Below are positions 27,027-37,219 of a stretch of 64,000 nt of DNA, piece by piece. The position numbers and the translations under genes are program-made. The DNA lies in contig CBDHHN010000002.1 of assembly GCA_965263455.1 (NCBI GenBank), forward strand, positions 372,001-436,000. The letters are read 5' to 3'. This DNA is from CADEDH01 sp965263455 (GTDB lineage Bacteria > Actinomycetota > Acidimicrobiia > Acidimicrobiales > SZUA-35). Each line of letters starts with the position of its first letter. Position 1 is the first letter of the stretch. The notes beneath the pieces are model-generated. The model had not been told where the DNA came from. It made no database searches and worked only from the letters and a program-made list of their open reading frames with translations.

Positions 27027-27127
27027 CCGGCTCGGGGTACCCCGGCCCCGGGACTCAGGGTCGGATCGGGGTCGGTTCAGGGAGAGTCCGCATGGTGGCT
27101 CCGGCCGGTCGGGATCAGCATGAGGGC

Positions 27128-27898
27128 ATGACCAACACCACCGACCCCAGCCGCCATCGCCGTTCCGCTCACCGCCGCTCCCTCCTCGGGCTGGCCGCCG
27201 TGGCCGGCGCCGCCCTCGTGCTTCCGGCCTGCGGTGGCCTCGTTCCCGAGCGGGGCTCGGGCGTCCCCGAGACGGCCTCGTTCGAGTTCGCCGAGACCGG
27301 CGACCTGACCGGAGTGTCGGTGTCCAACGCCTTCGAGGCCGAGGTCCGGGTGGCCGACGGGCCGGCCACGGTCGAGGTGACCGTGGACGACAACCTGATC
27401 GACGATCTCGAGGTCGAACTGCGAGGCGGCACGGTCCACATCGGCTTCGACTCCGGCCGGTACCGCACCGACGTCATCCCGACGGCCGTCATCTCGGTCC
27501 CGGTCCTGCTCGACGTCGAGGCCTCGGGCGCCTCCACGGTCGACGTGGAAAGCGAGCTCGACTCGGCCTCGGTCACCATCGACGCCTCCGGCGCCTCGTC
27601 GATAACGGCCGAGGTCACCGCCGGCCTGGTCCGCATCGATGCCTCAGGCGCATCCCTCATCACCCTCGGGGGCCAGGCCGACGAGACCGTCATCGACGCC
27701 TCCGGCGCCTCCCGGGTCCGTCTCGACGACCTCGACGCCGGGCAGGCCGACCTCAGCGCCTCCGGGGCCTCCCAGATCCACGTCGGCGCCGCAACCGAGA
27801 TCGACGTCGACGCCTCCGGCGCCTCCAGGATCGTGGCCCCCGACGGGACCCTCGACGCCGTCGAACTGAGCGGCGGAGCCCGCGTGGACCGGGACTGA
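27128..27898 (+). CDS. Lipoprotein with DUF2807-like beta-helix (head GIN) domain
   Basis: A 256-residue lipoprotein. The N-terminus has RR followed by a hydrophobic stretch (SLLGLAAVAGAALVLPACGG) with a lipobox ending VLPAC, so it is lipidated and exported, possibly by Tat. The mature part is a right-handed beta-helix made of repeats carrying the recurrent SGAS motif about every 20 residues (seven copies), typical of DUF2807/GIN domains. Such proteins are surface exposed and of uncertain function. ATG 27128 has CAGCAT 6 nt upstream as a weak -10. Confidence 0.85.
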   Translation: MTNTTDPSRHRRSAHRRSLLGLAAVAGAALVLPACGGLVPERGSGVPETASFEFAETGDLTGVSVSNAFEAEVRVADGPATVEVTVDDNLIDDLEVELRGGTVHIGFDSGRYRTDVIPTAVISVPVLLDVEASGASTVDVESELDSASVTIDASGASSITAEVTAGLVRIDASGASLITLGGQADETVIDASGASRVRLDDLDAGQADLSASGASQIHVGAATEIDVDASGASRIVAPDGTLDAVELSGGARVDRD

Positions 27899-27966
27899 TC
27901 CCATGCGGCGCCGGCCCACCGGTGCGGTCGATGCCGTTCCGTCTTTAGCGGGGGCGGGCCGACCCG

Positions 27967-27972
27967 TACAAT
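27967..27972 (+). promoter_or_regulatory. -10 hexamer TACAAT, methylmalonyl-CoA mutase
   Basis: TACAAT, 7 nt, GTG 27980. It is one of the best -10 matches here and leaves no room for a leader or B12 riboswitch. Confidence 0.7.
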
Positions 27973-27979
27973 CGCTGCC

Positions 27980-30112
<2,133 letters not shown>

Positions 30113-30122
30113 CGGCCGACCG

Positions 30123-31130
30123 GTGACCGACTGGGCCCAGCGGCTGGTGGCCGGCGACCGGCGCACCCTGGCCCGCTCCATCACCCGTATCGAATCGACC
30201 CGAGCCACCGACCGGGTGGCGGCCGAGGCCCTGCTCGACGAACTCCTCCCCCATACGGGCGGCTCGGTCCGCCTCGGCATCACGGGCACCCCCGGGGTGG
30301 GCAAGAGCACCTTCATCGACGCCCTCGGCGTCCGCCTCCTCGCCGCCGGGCACCGGGTGGCCGTGCTCGCCGTCGACCCCACGTCCAACCGCAACGGCGG
30401 GTCGATCCTGGGCGACAAGACCCGGATGGCCGAGCTGTCACGGCGACCGGAGGCCTTCATCCGGCCCTCGCCGTCCGGGGGACTGACCGGCGGGGTGGCC
30501 CGACGGACCCGCGATGCCCTCCTGCTGTGCGAGGCCGCCGGTTTCGACGTCGTCATCGTCGAGACCATGGGCGTGGGCCAGGCCGAGACGGCGGTGGCCG
30601 AGATCTGCGACCTGTTCCTGCTCCTGGTGGCGCCCGGCGGCGGCGACGATCTGCAGGGAATCAAGCGGGGGATCATGGAGCTGGCCGACGTGGTGGCGGT
30701 CAACAAGGCCGATGGCGAGCTGGCCGCCGCCGCCCGCCACACCGCGGCCGACTACCGCCACGCCCTGCACATGGTGCGACCCAAGTGGCCGGGTCTGCCC
30801 ACCCCGGTCGTTCCCTGTTCGGCCCTCACCGGCGACGGGCTCGACGAACTGTGGACCACGGTGACCGAGGTCCATCAGCGACTGTCGGCCGACGGCTCCC
30901 TGTGCCGCCTGCGGGCCGACCAGGCCGTCGGGCACTTCAACCGTGAGTTCGAGCGGCTCGTGGCCTCTCGGCTGACGGCCCGGACCGAGGTGGTGGAGGC
31001 GCGCACGGCGCTGGCGACCGCGGTGCGTGACGGGGCGCGGGCCCCGGGCGGGGCCGCGGCCGAGCTCGCCGATCGGGCCTGGCCCGTCGAGCGCTCGGGC
31101 GAACGACATCGAGCGCCGGACGGACGCTAG
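30123..31130 (+). CDS. meaB: Methylmalonyl-CoA mutase-associated GTPase MeaB
   Basis: A 335-residue G3E GTPase that gates cofactor loading of methylmalonyl-CoA mutase and protects it from inactivation. Walker A is GTPGVGKST (55-63), then VLAVDPTSNRNGGSILGDKT, the Walker B-like VIVETMGVGQ and NKAD for guanine recognition. It directly follows the mutase. The stop TAG is also the first three bases of the next gene's -10 hexamer. The C-terminal ~30 residues are a low-complexity tail. Confidence 0.96.
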   Translation: MTDWAQRLVAGDRRTLARSITRIESTRATDRVAAEALLDELLPHTGGSVRLGITGTPGVGKSTFIDALGVRLLAAGHRVAVLAVDPTSNRNGGSILGDKTRMAELSRRPEAFIRPSPSGGLTGGVARRTRDALLLCEAAGFDVVIVETMGVGQAETAVAEICDLFLLLVAPGGGDDLQGIKRGIMELADVVAVNKADGELAAAARHTAADYRHALHMVRPKWPGLPTPVVPCSALTGDGLDELWTTVTEVHQRLSADGSLCRLRADQAVGHFNREFERLVASRLTARTEVVEARTALATAVRDGARAPGGAAAELADRAWPVERSGERHRAPDGR

Positions 31131-31133
31131 GTT
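31128..31133 (+). promoter_or_regulatory. -10 hexamer TAGGTT overlapping meaB stop
   Basis: TAGGTT, 7 nt, ATG 31141. Its TAG is the stop codon of meaB, so the two signals share bases. Confidence 0.6.
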
Positions 31134-31140
31134 CATCGCG

Positions 31141-32136
31141 ATGGTGGACGAACCAGGAACCAGCACGTCGGGCGACGAGGCGGGCACCGATCGACCGTCC
31201 CGCCTCGGCACCGACCTCGATACCGACCTCGATACCGACTTCGATCCCGACTTCGATATCGACGATCCGGCCTCCGGTCCGGACCAGACCTTCTTCGAGT
31301 TGCAGGAACCGCCACAACCCGACGTCGACCCGGACGCCTTCGACCGCGAGGCGGGCGGGAGCGAGGACCGGCTCGCCGGTGAGGCGGAGGCCACCGGTGG
31401 CGTGGTCCTGAACCCGTCGATCGCCGAGGACGACCCGGTCTCGATCCGGCAGGAGATCTCGACCCGCCGCCGTGGCACCGGCGGCCGGGGGCGACGGGCG
31501 GCGGGCCGTCTTCTGGCCGCCTTCGCCGTCATCCTCGGGGGCCTGGGCGTCGTGCTCTCCCTGGTGGCGGCCCTGCTCATCGCCCTGCTCGGCTTCCGGG
31601 CCGCCGACGAGGTCGACGACGTGTTGGCCCCCGTGACCCGGACCCTGGACCGGGTCGAGCTCCGGATCGACCAGGCCGACGACGTCGTCGACAGGGACGG
31701 CATAGGCGCCGACCGGTTGGCCGAGTTCCGGGCCCGGGCCGTGGGCCTGACCGACATCGCGGTGGCCGCCGACCAGGCCACGGCCGCCGTGCGGGGTCAC
31801 CCGGTCTACCAGTGGCTGCCGACCGACGACGGACCGCTCCTCGACGCCGTCGACGACATCGGTGACCAGATCACGCAGGTCGAGATGGACCTGGCCCGCA
31901 TGCCCGACAGCACCCGCCTGGGTGCGGCCGACGCCGCCGCCCTCACCACCCGGCTCAACGAACTGCAGGCCACGGTGAGCGACGTCGACGACACGGTGGA
32001 CGCCTTCGGTCGGTCGCTGGAGCGCTGGATCCGGATCTCGGCTGCGGTGCTCACCCTGGTGGGGCTGTGGTCGGCCTGGGCCCAGTTCCAGCTGGCGCGC
32101 TGGGGCCTGACCCACCTGCGGCGCCGACGCCGCTGA
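31141..32136 (+). CDS. Two-helix membrane protein of unknown function
   Basis: A 331-residue protein. The first ~115 residues are acidic and low in complexity, including a repeat-encoded Asp-Thr-Asp-Leu/Phe stretch. A long membrane segment follows (about 118-150, LLAAFAVILGGLGVVLSLVA), then a ~150-residue helical region resembling a coiled coil (DEVDDVLAPVTRTLDRVELR onward), a second helix near the C-terminus (ISAAVLTLVGLWSAWAQFQL) and a basic end RRRRR. The topology suggests an extracytoplasmic coiled coil between two helices. Not recognised as a family. Confidence 0.75.
   Translation: MVDEPGTSTSGDEAGTDRPSRLGTDLDTDLDTDFDPDFDIDDPASGPDQTFFELQEPPQPDVDPDAFDREAGGSEDRLAGEAEATGGVVLNPSIAEDDPVSIRQEISTRRRGTGGRGRRAAGRLLAAFAVILGGLGVVLSLVAALLIALLGFRAADEVDDVLAPVTRTLDRVELRIDQADDVVDRDGIGADRLAEFRARAVGLTDIAVAADQATAAVRGHPVYQWLPTDDGPLLDAVDDIGDQITQVEMDLARMPDSTRLGAADAAALTTRLNELQATVSDVDDTVDAFGRSLERWIRISAAVLTLVGLWSAWAQFQLARWGLTHLRRRRR
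31210..31257. repeat. 12-bp tandem repeat in membrane-protein N-terminus
   Basis: Four units of ACCGACCTCGAT type encode alternating acidic residues; frame preserving. Confidence 0.85.
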
Positions 32137-32235
32137 ACCTGCGAGTCGGGCCGGACGATCCGCCGCCGGACGACGCGGAGGGGGCGATGCCGACGGGGGC
32201 CGAGGGGTCGACGCCGCTCACCGGGCCGGGGGCAT

Positions 32236-32241
32236 TAGCCT
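32236..32241 (+). promoter_or_regulatory. -10 hexamer TAGCCT, glycan exporter operon
   Basis: TAGCCT, 6 nt, GTG 32248; leaderless promoter for the permease-ATPase-TOPRIM operon. Confidence 0.6.
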
Positions 32242-32247
32242 TGATCG

Positions 32248-33174
32248 GTGACCGCCGTGGCTTCCACAACCTCCTCCGACGTCCCGCCCCTGCTGGCCAA
32301 CGCCGCCGGACCGGCCACCCTCCGGGGTCGGGTCGTCAGCATCTGGTCGTACCGGGAGCTGCTCACGAACCTGGTCCGTCGCGAGCTCAAGGTCAAGTAC
32401 AAGGACAGCGTCTTCGGCTTCCTGTGGACACTGATGAACCCGCTGCTCTACCTGGCGGTGTTCAGCTTCGTGTTCACCGTCGTCCTACCCACGGGCGCTC
32501 CCCGCTACGGCCTCCTGCTGCTATCGGGCCTGCTCGCCTTCAACCTGTTCTCGAACGGCCTGCGTTCGGCCACCACCTCGATCACGGCCAACGGGGCCCT
32601 GGTCCAGAAGGTGTGGTTCCCTCGCGAGATCCTGCCCCTGGCCGCCATCGGGGCCGAGCTGGTCACCTTCTTCTTCCAGCTCCTGATCCTGCTGCTCGGA
32701 CTCGCCCTCTTCGGCCAGGCCCCCGAGTGGTCGATGCTGTGGCTCGGCCTGCCCGCGCTGTTGTCGATCCTGTTGCTCGTCACCGGCCTGGGGCTGTTGC
32801 TGTCGGGGCTCAACGTCCACTACCGCGACGTCGAGCACTTTCTCGACCTGGCCCTGCTGACCTGGTTCTGGCTCACCCCGGTGGTCTACGCCTTCGATCT
32901 CGTCGGTCGGGCCCTGATCGACCGGTGGGGTGAGGGGGCCGACCGCCTGGCCATGCTCAATCCGGTGACCCCGGCCGTGACGACCTTCCAGCGGGTCCTG
33001 TACAACCCGACCAACTTCGACGCCGAGCAGCAGGCCGGCTTCGAACTGCTGCTCCGACCCACGTCGTGGTACGTCCAGAACCTGGCCCTCAGCCTGGTGC
33101 TCGGGCTTGCGGTGCTGCTCCTCGGGTTCCGGGTCTTCACCCGGGTCGAGGGCGATCTGGGGGAGGCGCTGTGA
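32248..33174 (+). CDS. wzm: ABC-2 polysaccharide/teichoic acid export permease (Wzm-like)
   Basis: A 308-residue permease with six membrane helices. The cytoplasmic N-terminal amphipathic segment YRELLTNLVRRELKVKYKDS and SVFGFLWTLMNPLLYL are typical of Wzm/TagG/RfbA proteins, which move lipid-linked glycans across the membrane. The gene overlaps the following ATPase gene by GTGA. The glycan exported is unknown, but the glycosyltransferases and fucose synthase at 35-39 kb make a capsule-like or O-antigen-like polymer plausible. Confidence 0.93.
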   Translation: MTAVASTTSSDVPPLLANAAGPATLRGRVVSIWSYRELLTNLVRRELKVKYKDSVFGFLWTLMNPLLYLAVFSFVFTVVLPTGAPRYGLLLLSGLLAFNLFSNGLRSATTSITANGALVQKVWFPREILPLAAIGAELVTFFFQLLILLLGLALFGQAPEWSMLWLGLPALLSILLLVTGLGLLLSGLNVHYRDVEHFLDLALLTWFWLTPVVYAFDLVGRALIDRWGEGADRLAMLNPVTPAVTTFQRVLYNPTNFDAEQQAGFELLLRPTSWYVQNLALSLVLGLAVLLLGFRVFTRVEGDLGEAL

Positions 33175-34559
33175 GCGGCCCGGAACACGGCGACCTGGTG
33201 GCGGTCGAGGTCCGGGGACTGTCGAAGCGCTTCCGGAAGTCGAGCGAGCCGTCGAAGACGCTCAAGGAGCGGCTCCTGACGTGGCGCTCGTCGACCGTCC
33301 AGGAGTTCCACGCCCTCCGTGACATCGACTTCGAGATCCGCTCGGGAGAGACCTTCGGCATCCTGGGTCACAACGGCTCGGGCAAGAGCACGCTGCTCAA
33401 GTGCATCGCCGGCACCATCCGGCCGACGACGGGCACGGTACGGGTCCGGGGCAACCTGTCGGCCCTGCTGGAACTGGGGGCGGGTTTCCACCCCGATCTC
33501 ACCGGCCGGGAGAACATCTACCTCAACGGCTCGATCCTGGGCTTCTCCCGGGCCCACATCGAACGCATCTTCGACGAGATCGTCGACTTCTCGGGCCTGG
33601 CCGACTTCATCGACACCCAGGTGAAGCACTACAGCTCAGGCATGTACGCCCGACTCGGGTTCGCCGTCGCCGTCAACCTCGAGCCCGACGTGCTCCTCAT
33701 CGACGAGGTCCTGGCCGTGGGTGACGAGGCGTTCCAGGCCAAGTGCGTCGAGCGGGTCAAGGGCTTCCAGGAAGCGGGGCGGACGATCTGCCTCGTGACC
33801 CACTCTCCCGACATGGTCCGCAGCCTCTGCCACCGGGCCATGGTCCTCGACCACGGCGACCTGCTCCACGTGGGCGACGTCAACGAGGCCATCACCACCT
33901 ATCGCCGGTCGCTCAACCCCGATGAATGGGCGGCCGAGCAGGCGAGCCAGCCCGAACCCGCACCGTCCGAGAACCCGACCGGGATCGCCGCCGTCGTCGG
34001 CGACGACCCGGTCGAGCACGGCACCGGCCAGCGGCCCGGGGACCCCGAGAGCCAGGGTCCGCCCTCGGCCGACGAACTGGAGCGACTGGTCGTCCTCGAC
34101 GACGTCACCGAGGCGGAGCCGGAGGGCTCCCCGGTCCGTATCGAGGACGCCTGGATCGACGCCCCACCGGCCGGTCAGGCCACCTACCGGCCCGGCGACT
34201 CGGTCGGGTTCGGCGTCAGGTTCCGAGCGCCCGAGGGCGAGTTGGTCCGGGTCCGCCTCCAGCTCCACAGCCACGACGGCGTGCACCTGGCCAACATCTC
34301 GAGTTGGGACGTGGCCGGGGCCGATGTGGGGCCGACCGGCCCGGTCAACGAGGTGCGCTTCGTCCTCGAGGATCTCCCCCTGACCGACGGCGGCTACGAG
34401 GCGTCGTTCGTCCTCCAGGACCAGCACGAGACCGTCGACCACGACCGGCACGAGGGCATGCTCCGCTTCGACGTCTACAGCGGGCGGCCCGTGGTCAGCC
34501 GGGTGGTCATGCGGTTCCGGATGGAGACCAGCTCCGGTCATCCGTCGGCCAAGACCTGA
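33171..34559 (+). CDS. wzt: ABC polysaccharide export ATPase with carbohydrate-binding tail (Wzt-like)
   Basis: A 462-residue ATPase. The nucleotide domain has Walker A GHNGSGKST, signature YSSGMYARLGFAVA and Walker B VLLIDEVLAVGDEAF. After an acidic linker (about 250-315) comes a C-terminal beta-sandwich (SPVRIEDAWIDAPP to VSRVVMRFRME) like the Wzt C-domain that reads the terminal modification of the glycan chain. That domain implies chain-length control by a terminator group. Start overlaps the permease stop by four bases. Confidence 0.93.
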   Translation: MSGPEHGDLVAVEVRGLSKRFRKSSEPSKTLKERLLTWRSSTVQEFHALRDIDFEIRSGETFGILGHNGSGKSTLLKCIAGTIRPTTGTVRVRGNLSALLELGAGFHPDLTGRENIYLNGSILGFSRAHIERIFDEIVDFSGLADFIDTQVKHYSSGMYARLGFAVAVNLEPDVLLIDEVLAVGDEAFQAKCVERVKGFQEAGRTICLVTHSPDMVRSLCHRAMVLDHGDLLHVGDVNEAITTYRRSLNPDEWAAEQASQPEPAPSENPTGIAAVVGDDPVEHGTGQRPGDPESQGPPSADELERLVVLDDVTEAEPEGSPVRIEDAWIDAPPAGQATYRPGDSVGFGVRFRAPEGELVRVRLQLHSHDGVHLANISSWDVAGADVGPTGPVNEVRFVLEDLPLTDGGYEASFVLQDQHETVDHDRHEGMLRFDVYSGRPVVSRVVMRFRMETSSGHPSAKT

Positions 34560-34568
34560 GCCACCCCC

Positions 34569-35222
34569 GTGACCGACGGCTACCCCCATGGGCCCGCCGC
34601 CCCGGCCGAGGCCACGGCGGCGGCCCTGGAGCGGGCGGCGTCGGCCCGGGCCGTCATCCTGGTCGAGGGCCTCAGCGACCAGATCGCGGTGGAGACCCTC
34701 GCCTCCCGCCAGGGTCGGGACCTGACGGCGTCCGGTGTCGTCGTCGTACCCATGGGAGGGATCCAGGCCATCGGGCGATACCTGGATCGCTTCGGGCCGC
34801 GAGGCGGCGGCCTCGACCTGGTCGGGTTGTGCGATGCCGGTGAGGTCGACATCGTGACCCGGGCCCTCACCGCCATGACCGGGGAATCGTCCGTCGACCG
34901 GGCGGGTCTGGCCCGCCTCGGGTTCTTCGTCTGTGTCCGCGACCTGGAGGACGAGTTGATCCGGGCCTGCGGCCACCCGGCCCTGGAGGCCCTACTCGAG
35001 ACCCAGGGCGACCTGGAAGCCTTCCGGACGCTGCAGAAGCAGCCGGCGTGGAGGGGACGAACCCCCGAGGACCAGATGCATCGATGGTTGCGGGCCGGCG
35101 CCGGGCGAAACCTTCGGTACGCCCACATCCTCATGGTCCACACCTCGCTCGATCGGGCGCCGCGACCGCTCCTCGACGTGCTGACGGCGGCCGACGGGCC
35201 CCTGGACCCTGAACCTGGCTAG
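34569..35222 (+). CDS. Stand-alone TOPRIM-domain protein
   Basis: A 217-residue protein. AVILVEGLSDQIAVETLA matches the first TOPRIM motif (catalytic Glu) of OLD-type nucleases, VVVVPMGGIQAIGRYLDRF is the next strand-helix and LDLVGLCDAGE plus CVRDLEDELI supply acidic residues. OLD nucleases also have an ATPase domain, which is absent. The gene starts 9 bp after the glycan-export ATPase, so it is co-transcribed with an exporter, which is unexpected. It may act in nucleic-acid processing or may have lost activity. The stop overlaps the convergent glycosyltransferase stop via CTAG. Confidence 0.78.
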   Translation: MTDGYPHGPAAPAEATAAALERAASARAVILVEGLSDQIAVETLASRQGRDLTASGVVVVPMGGIQAIGRYLDRFGPRGGGLDLVGLCDAGEVDIVTRALTAMTGESSVDRAGLARLGFFVCVRDLEDELIRACGHPALEALLETQGDLEAFRTLQKQPAWRGRTPEDQMHRWLRAGAGRNLRYAHILMVHTSLDRAPRPLLDVLTAADGPLDPEPG

Positions 35223-37219
35223 GACCGGGGTCGGGCGGTGTAGACCACCATGGCCAGACGGTCCCGCTCCACGGCGCCCGGTCCGGCCTCCGGACCGTCG
35301 ACCCGCCACCGGTCGGCGGCGAGGGACGCCGTGCCGACGTAACCGACCGACAGGTCAGGGACGATCTCGGCGGCCCGTCGGCGAAGGTCATCGGGCCCGA
35401 CACCGGCGACGGCGAGTCGCCCGGTGCTCAGCACGAGTCGCCCGGCGGGGCCCAGGAGGGGCGCGTAGCGGGCGGGCCCCGGCTGCGACCGGTCGGGCCC
35501 GGCGCCGTCGACCGGCCCGTCGGCTGCGGCCGAGGGGACGATCACGGCGTCGTAGCGACCGGTCCCGAGCCCGTCCTCCTCCCCCGGGGGGTCGTCGGGG
35601 GCGAGCACGGTGAGGCGGTAGCCCGAGCCGTCGAGGGCCCGGGCCAGGCGGGAGCCGGCCCCGCCGATCAGGGCCAGGCGTGCCCCCGGCGGGAGGTCGG
35701 CCACCGCCCCGTGGACGAACGGGTCCTCGACCAGGCTCCGGTCGGGTCCGACGGTTCCACCCTCGGCATCACCTCCGGGTCCTTCGAGGTGGGCCACGGC
35801 CTCGGTGGTGGCCGTCTGCAGCCGGTTGAGGGCGGCCACCACCGGCGCCAGCTCCCAGTCGAGCAGGCGGCGGAGCAGACGTTTGGCCGGGCCGACACCG
35901 GGCCGGGCCGAGGTCGGGGTGGGACGTACGAGCGGGGGCAGCCGAACCAGCCCCGCCGTCGCGCTGTCGTCGAGGGCGAGATCGGCGGCAAGATCGACGG
36001 CCGGGGCGGGGTGGCCATCGGAGACGAGGACCCCGGGCCGGTCGGGCAGGCCCCGGGATCGTCGAACCCGCTGCCTCACCTGGGCCTCGATGGCGGCCCG
36101 GTCGGGTCGATCCCGGTCGACCCGCCAGGCCTCCTCGGCCCCGTCGGCGCCCTCGCCGCCAGCCGACGGCGGAGCCGATGCCGACCCGGATGCCGACCCG
36201 GCCCCGGCCGGTACGCGGTCGACGGTGGTCGCGGCCCGTTCCTTGAGGCACTGGGCCAGCGACTCGTCGTCCTCGAACAGGAGGGTGCCCTCGGGGGCCT
36301 GGTCGCCCAGCCCGCCCACATCGGCGGCCACGATCGGCCGCTCCAACAACTTGGCCCGCTCCAGCACGCTCGACGACCAGATCTCCCGGTAGGGCAGCAC
36401 GACGGTGTCGGCGGCTGCGATCCAGCGGTCGAAGTCCTCATCGCTGACGTAGCGCTGGTGCAGGTGAACACCCGGGATCGACCGACACAGACGTTCGAGC
36501 AGCCGGGCGTGGGCCACCAGGTCGGGATGGTTGACCCGGACCGAGCCGACGATGTGGAGCTCGGCCTGCCGGCTGAGCCCGGCGGCCCGGAAGGCCTCGG
36601 CCGCCCGGTCGAACCCCTTGTGCTCCTGGAGAAACCCGATGGCCAGGAACACATGACGATCGGGATCGAGGCCCAACTCGGCCCGAGCCTCGGCCTGATC
36701 GCCCGTCACCCGCGGGACGAAATGCCGACCGTGCTCGACCAGGGTGACGTCGTCCGGCTCCAGGCCCAGGGCCTCGACCAGCCGGTCGACCTCGGGCCGG
36801 GTGTGGACCGACACCGTCGACGTGGCCCGAAGGGCCCTGGCCGCCGCCGCCCGCTCCGCCGGATTGCGGGCCAGGGGCCCGAACTCGATCTCGTGGAGGC
36901 GGATCTCCAGTTCGGTGACGCGGGCCAGCGCCTCCAGTCCGGTCCATACCGCCACCCGCTCCAACGGACCCCGGCAGGCCCCGAAGAACATCTCGGGCGA
37001 GAACTGGATCATGGTCCGGGGGTGACGTCGAGCCCGGCGGACGAGGGCCAGGACGCCCCGCAGGTTGCCCAGGGCCAGATGATGGTGGGCGGCCGACGGC
37101 AGGGGTGACAACACCTCAACCGCCACGCCCTCGGCCCGGAGGCGGCGGACCTCCTGGACGGCGTAGGTCCCGATGCCGTCCCGGTACGGCGGGTAGGGGG
37201 TGACCATCAGCAGCGTCAT
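35219..37219 (-). CDS. Glycosyltransferase (GT4) with C-terminal methyltransferase-like region
   Basis: A 666-residue protein. Residues 1-345 are a GT-B glycosyltransferase: MTLLMVTPYPPYRDGIGTYA, VFLAIGFLQEHKGFDRA and VLPYREIWSSSVLERAKLL. A low-complexity linker (about 345-400, Ala/Ser/Gly rich) follows. The last ~200 residues contain LALIGGAGSRLARALDGSGY, a Rossmann strand-loop like SAM-dependent methyltransferases, then a VDGPEAGPGA end. The methyltransferase part is inferred and may be degenerate. ATG overlaps the preceding gene's stop as ATGA, in an operon with a second glycosyltransferase and GDP-fucose synthase. Confidence 0.85.
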   Translation of the reverse strand: MTLLMVTPYPPYRDGIGTYAVQEVRRLRAEGVAVEVLSPLPSAAHHHLALGNLRGVLALVRRARRHPRTMIQFSPEMFFGACRGPLERVAVWTGLEALARVTELEIRLHEIEFGPLARNPAERAAAARALRATSTVSVHTRPEVDRLVEALGLEPDDVTLVEHGRHFVPRVTGDQAEARAELGLDPDRHVFLAIGFLQEHKGFDRAAEAFRAAGLSRQAELHIVGSVRVNHPDLVAHARLLERLCRSIPGVHLHQRYVSDEDFDRWIAAADTVVLPYREIWSSSVLERAKLLERPIVAADVGGLGDQAPEGTLLFEDDESLAQCLKERAATTVDRVPAGAGSASGSASAPPSAGGEGADGAEEAWRVDRDRPDRAAIEAQVRQRVRRSRGLPDRPGVLVSDGHPAPAVDLAADLALDDSATAGLVRLPPLVRPTPTSARPGVGPAKRLLRRLLDWELAPVVAALNRLQTATTEAVAHLEGPGGDAEGGTVGPDRSLVEDPFVHGAVADLPPGARLALIGGAGSRLARALDGSGYRLTVLAPDDPPGEEDGLGTGRYDAVIVPSAAADGPVDGAGPDRSQPGPARYAPLLGPAGRLVLSTGRLAVAGVGPDDLRRRAAEIVPDLSVGYVGTASLAADRWRVDGPEAGPGAVERDRLAMVVYTARPRS

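Noticed and set aside
27899..27979. Cobalamin riboswitch before methylmalonyl-CoA mutase
   Set aside because: Only about 80 bp, with no B12-box, and TACAAT 7 nt before GTG leaves no leader.
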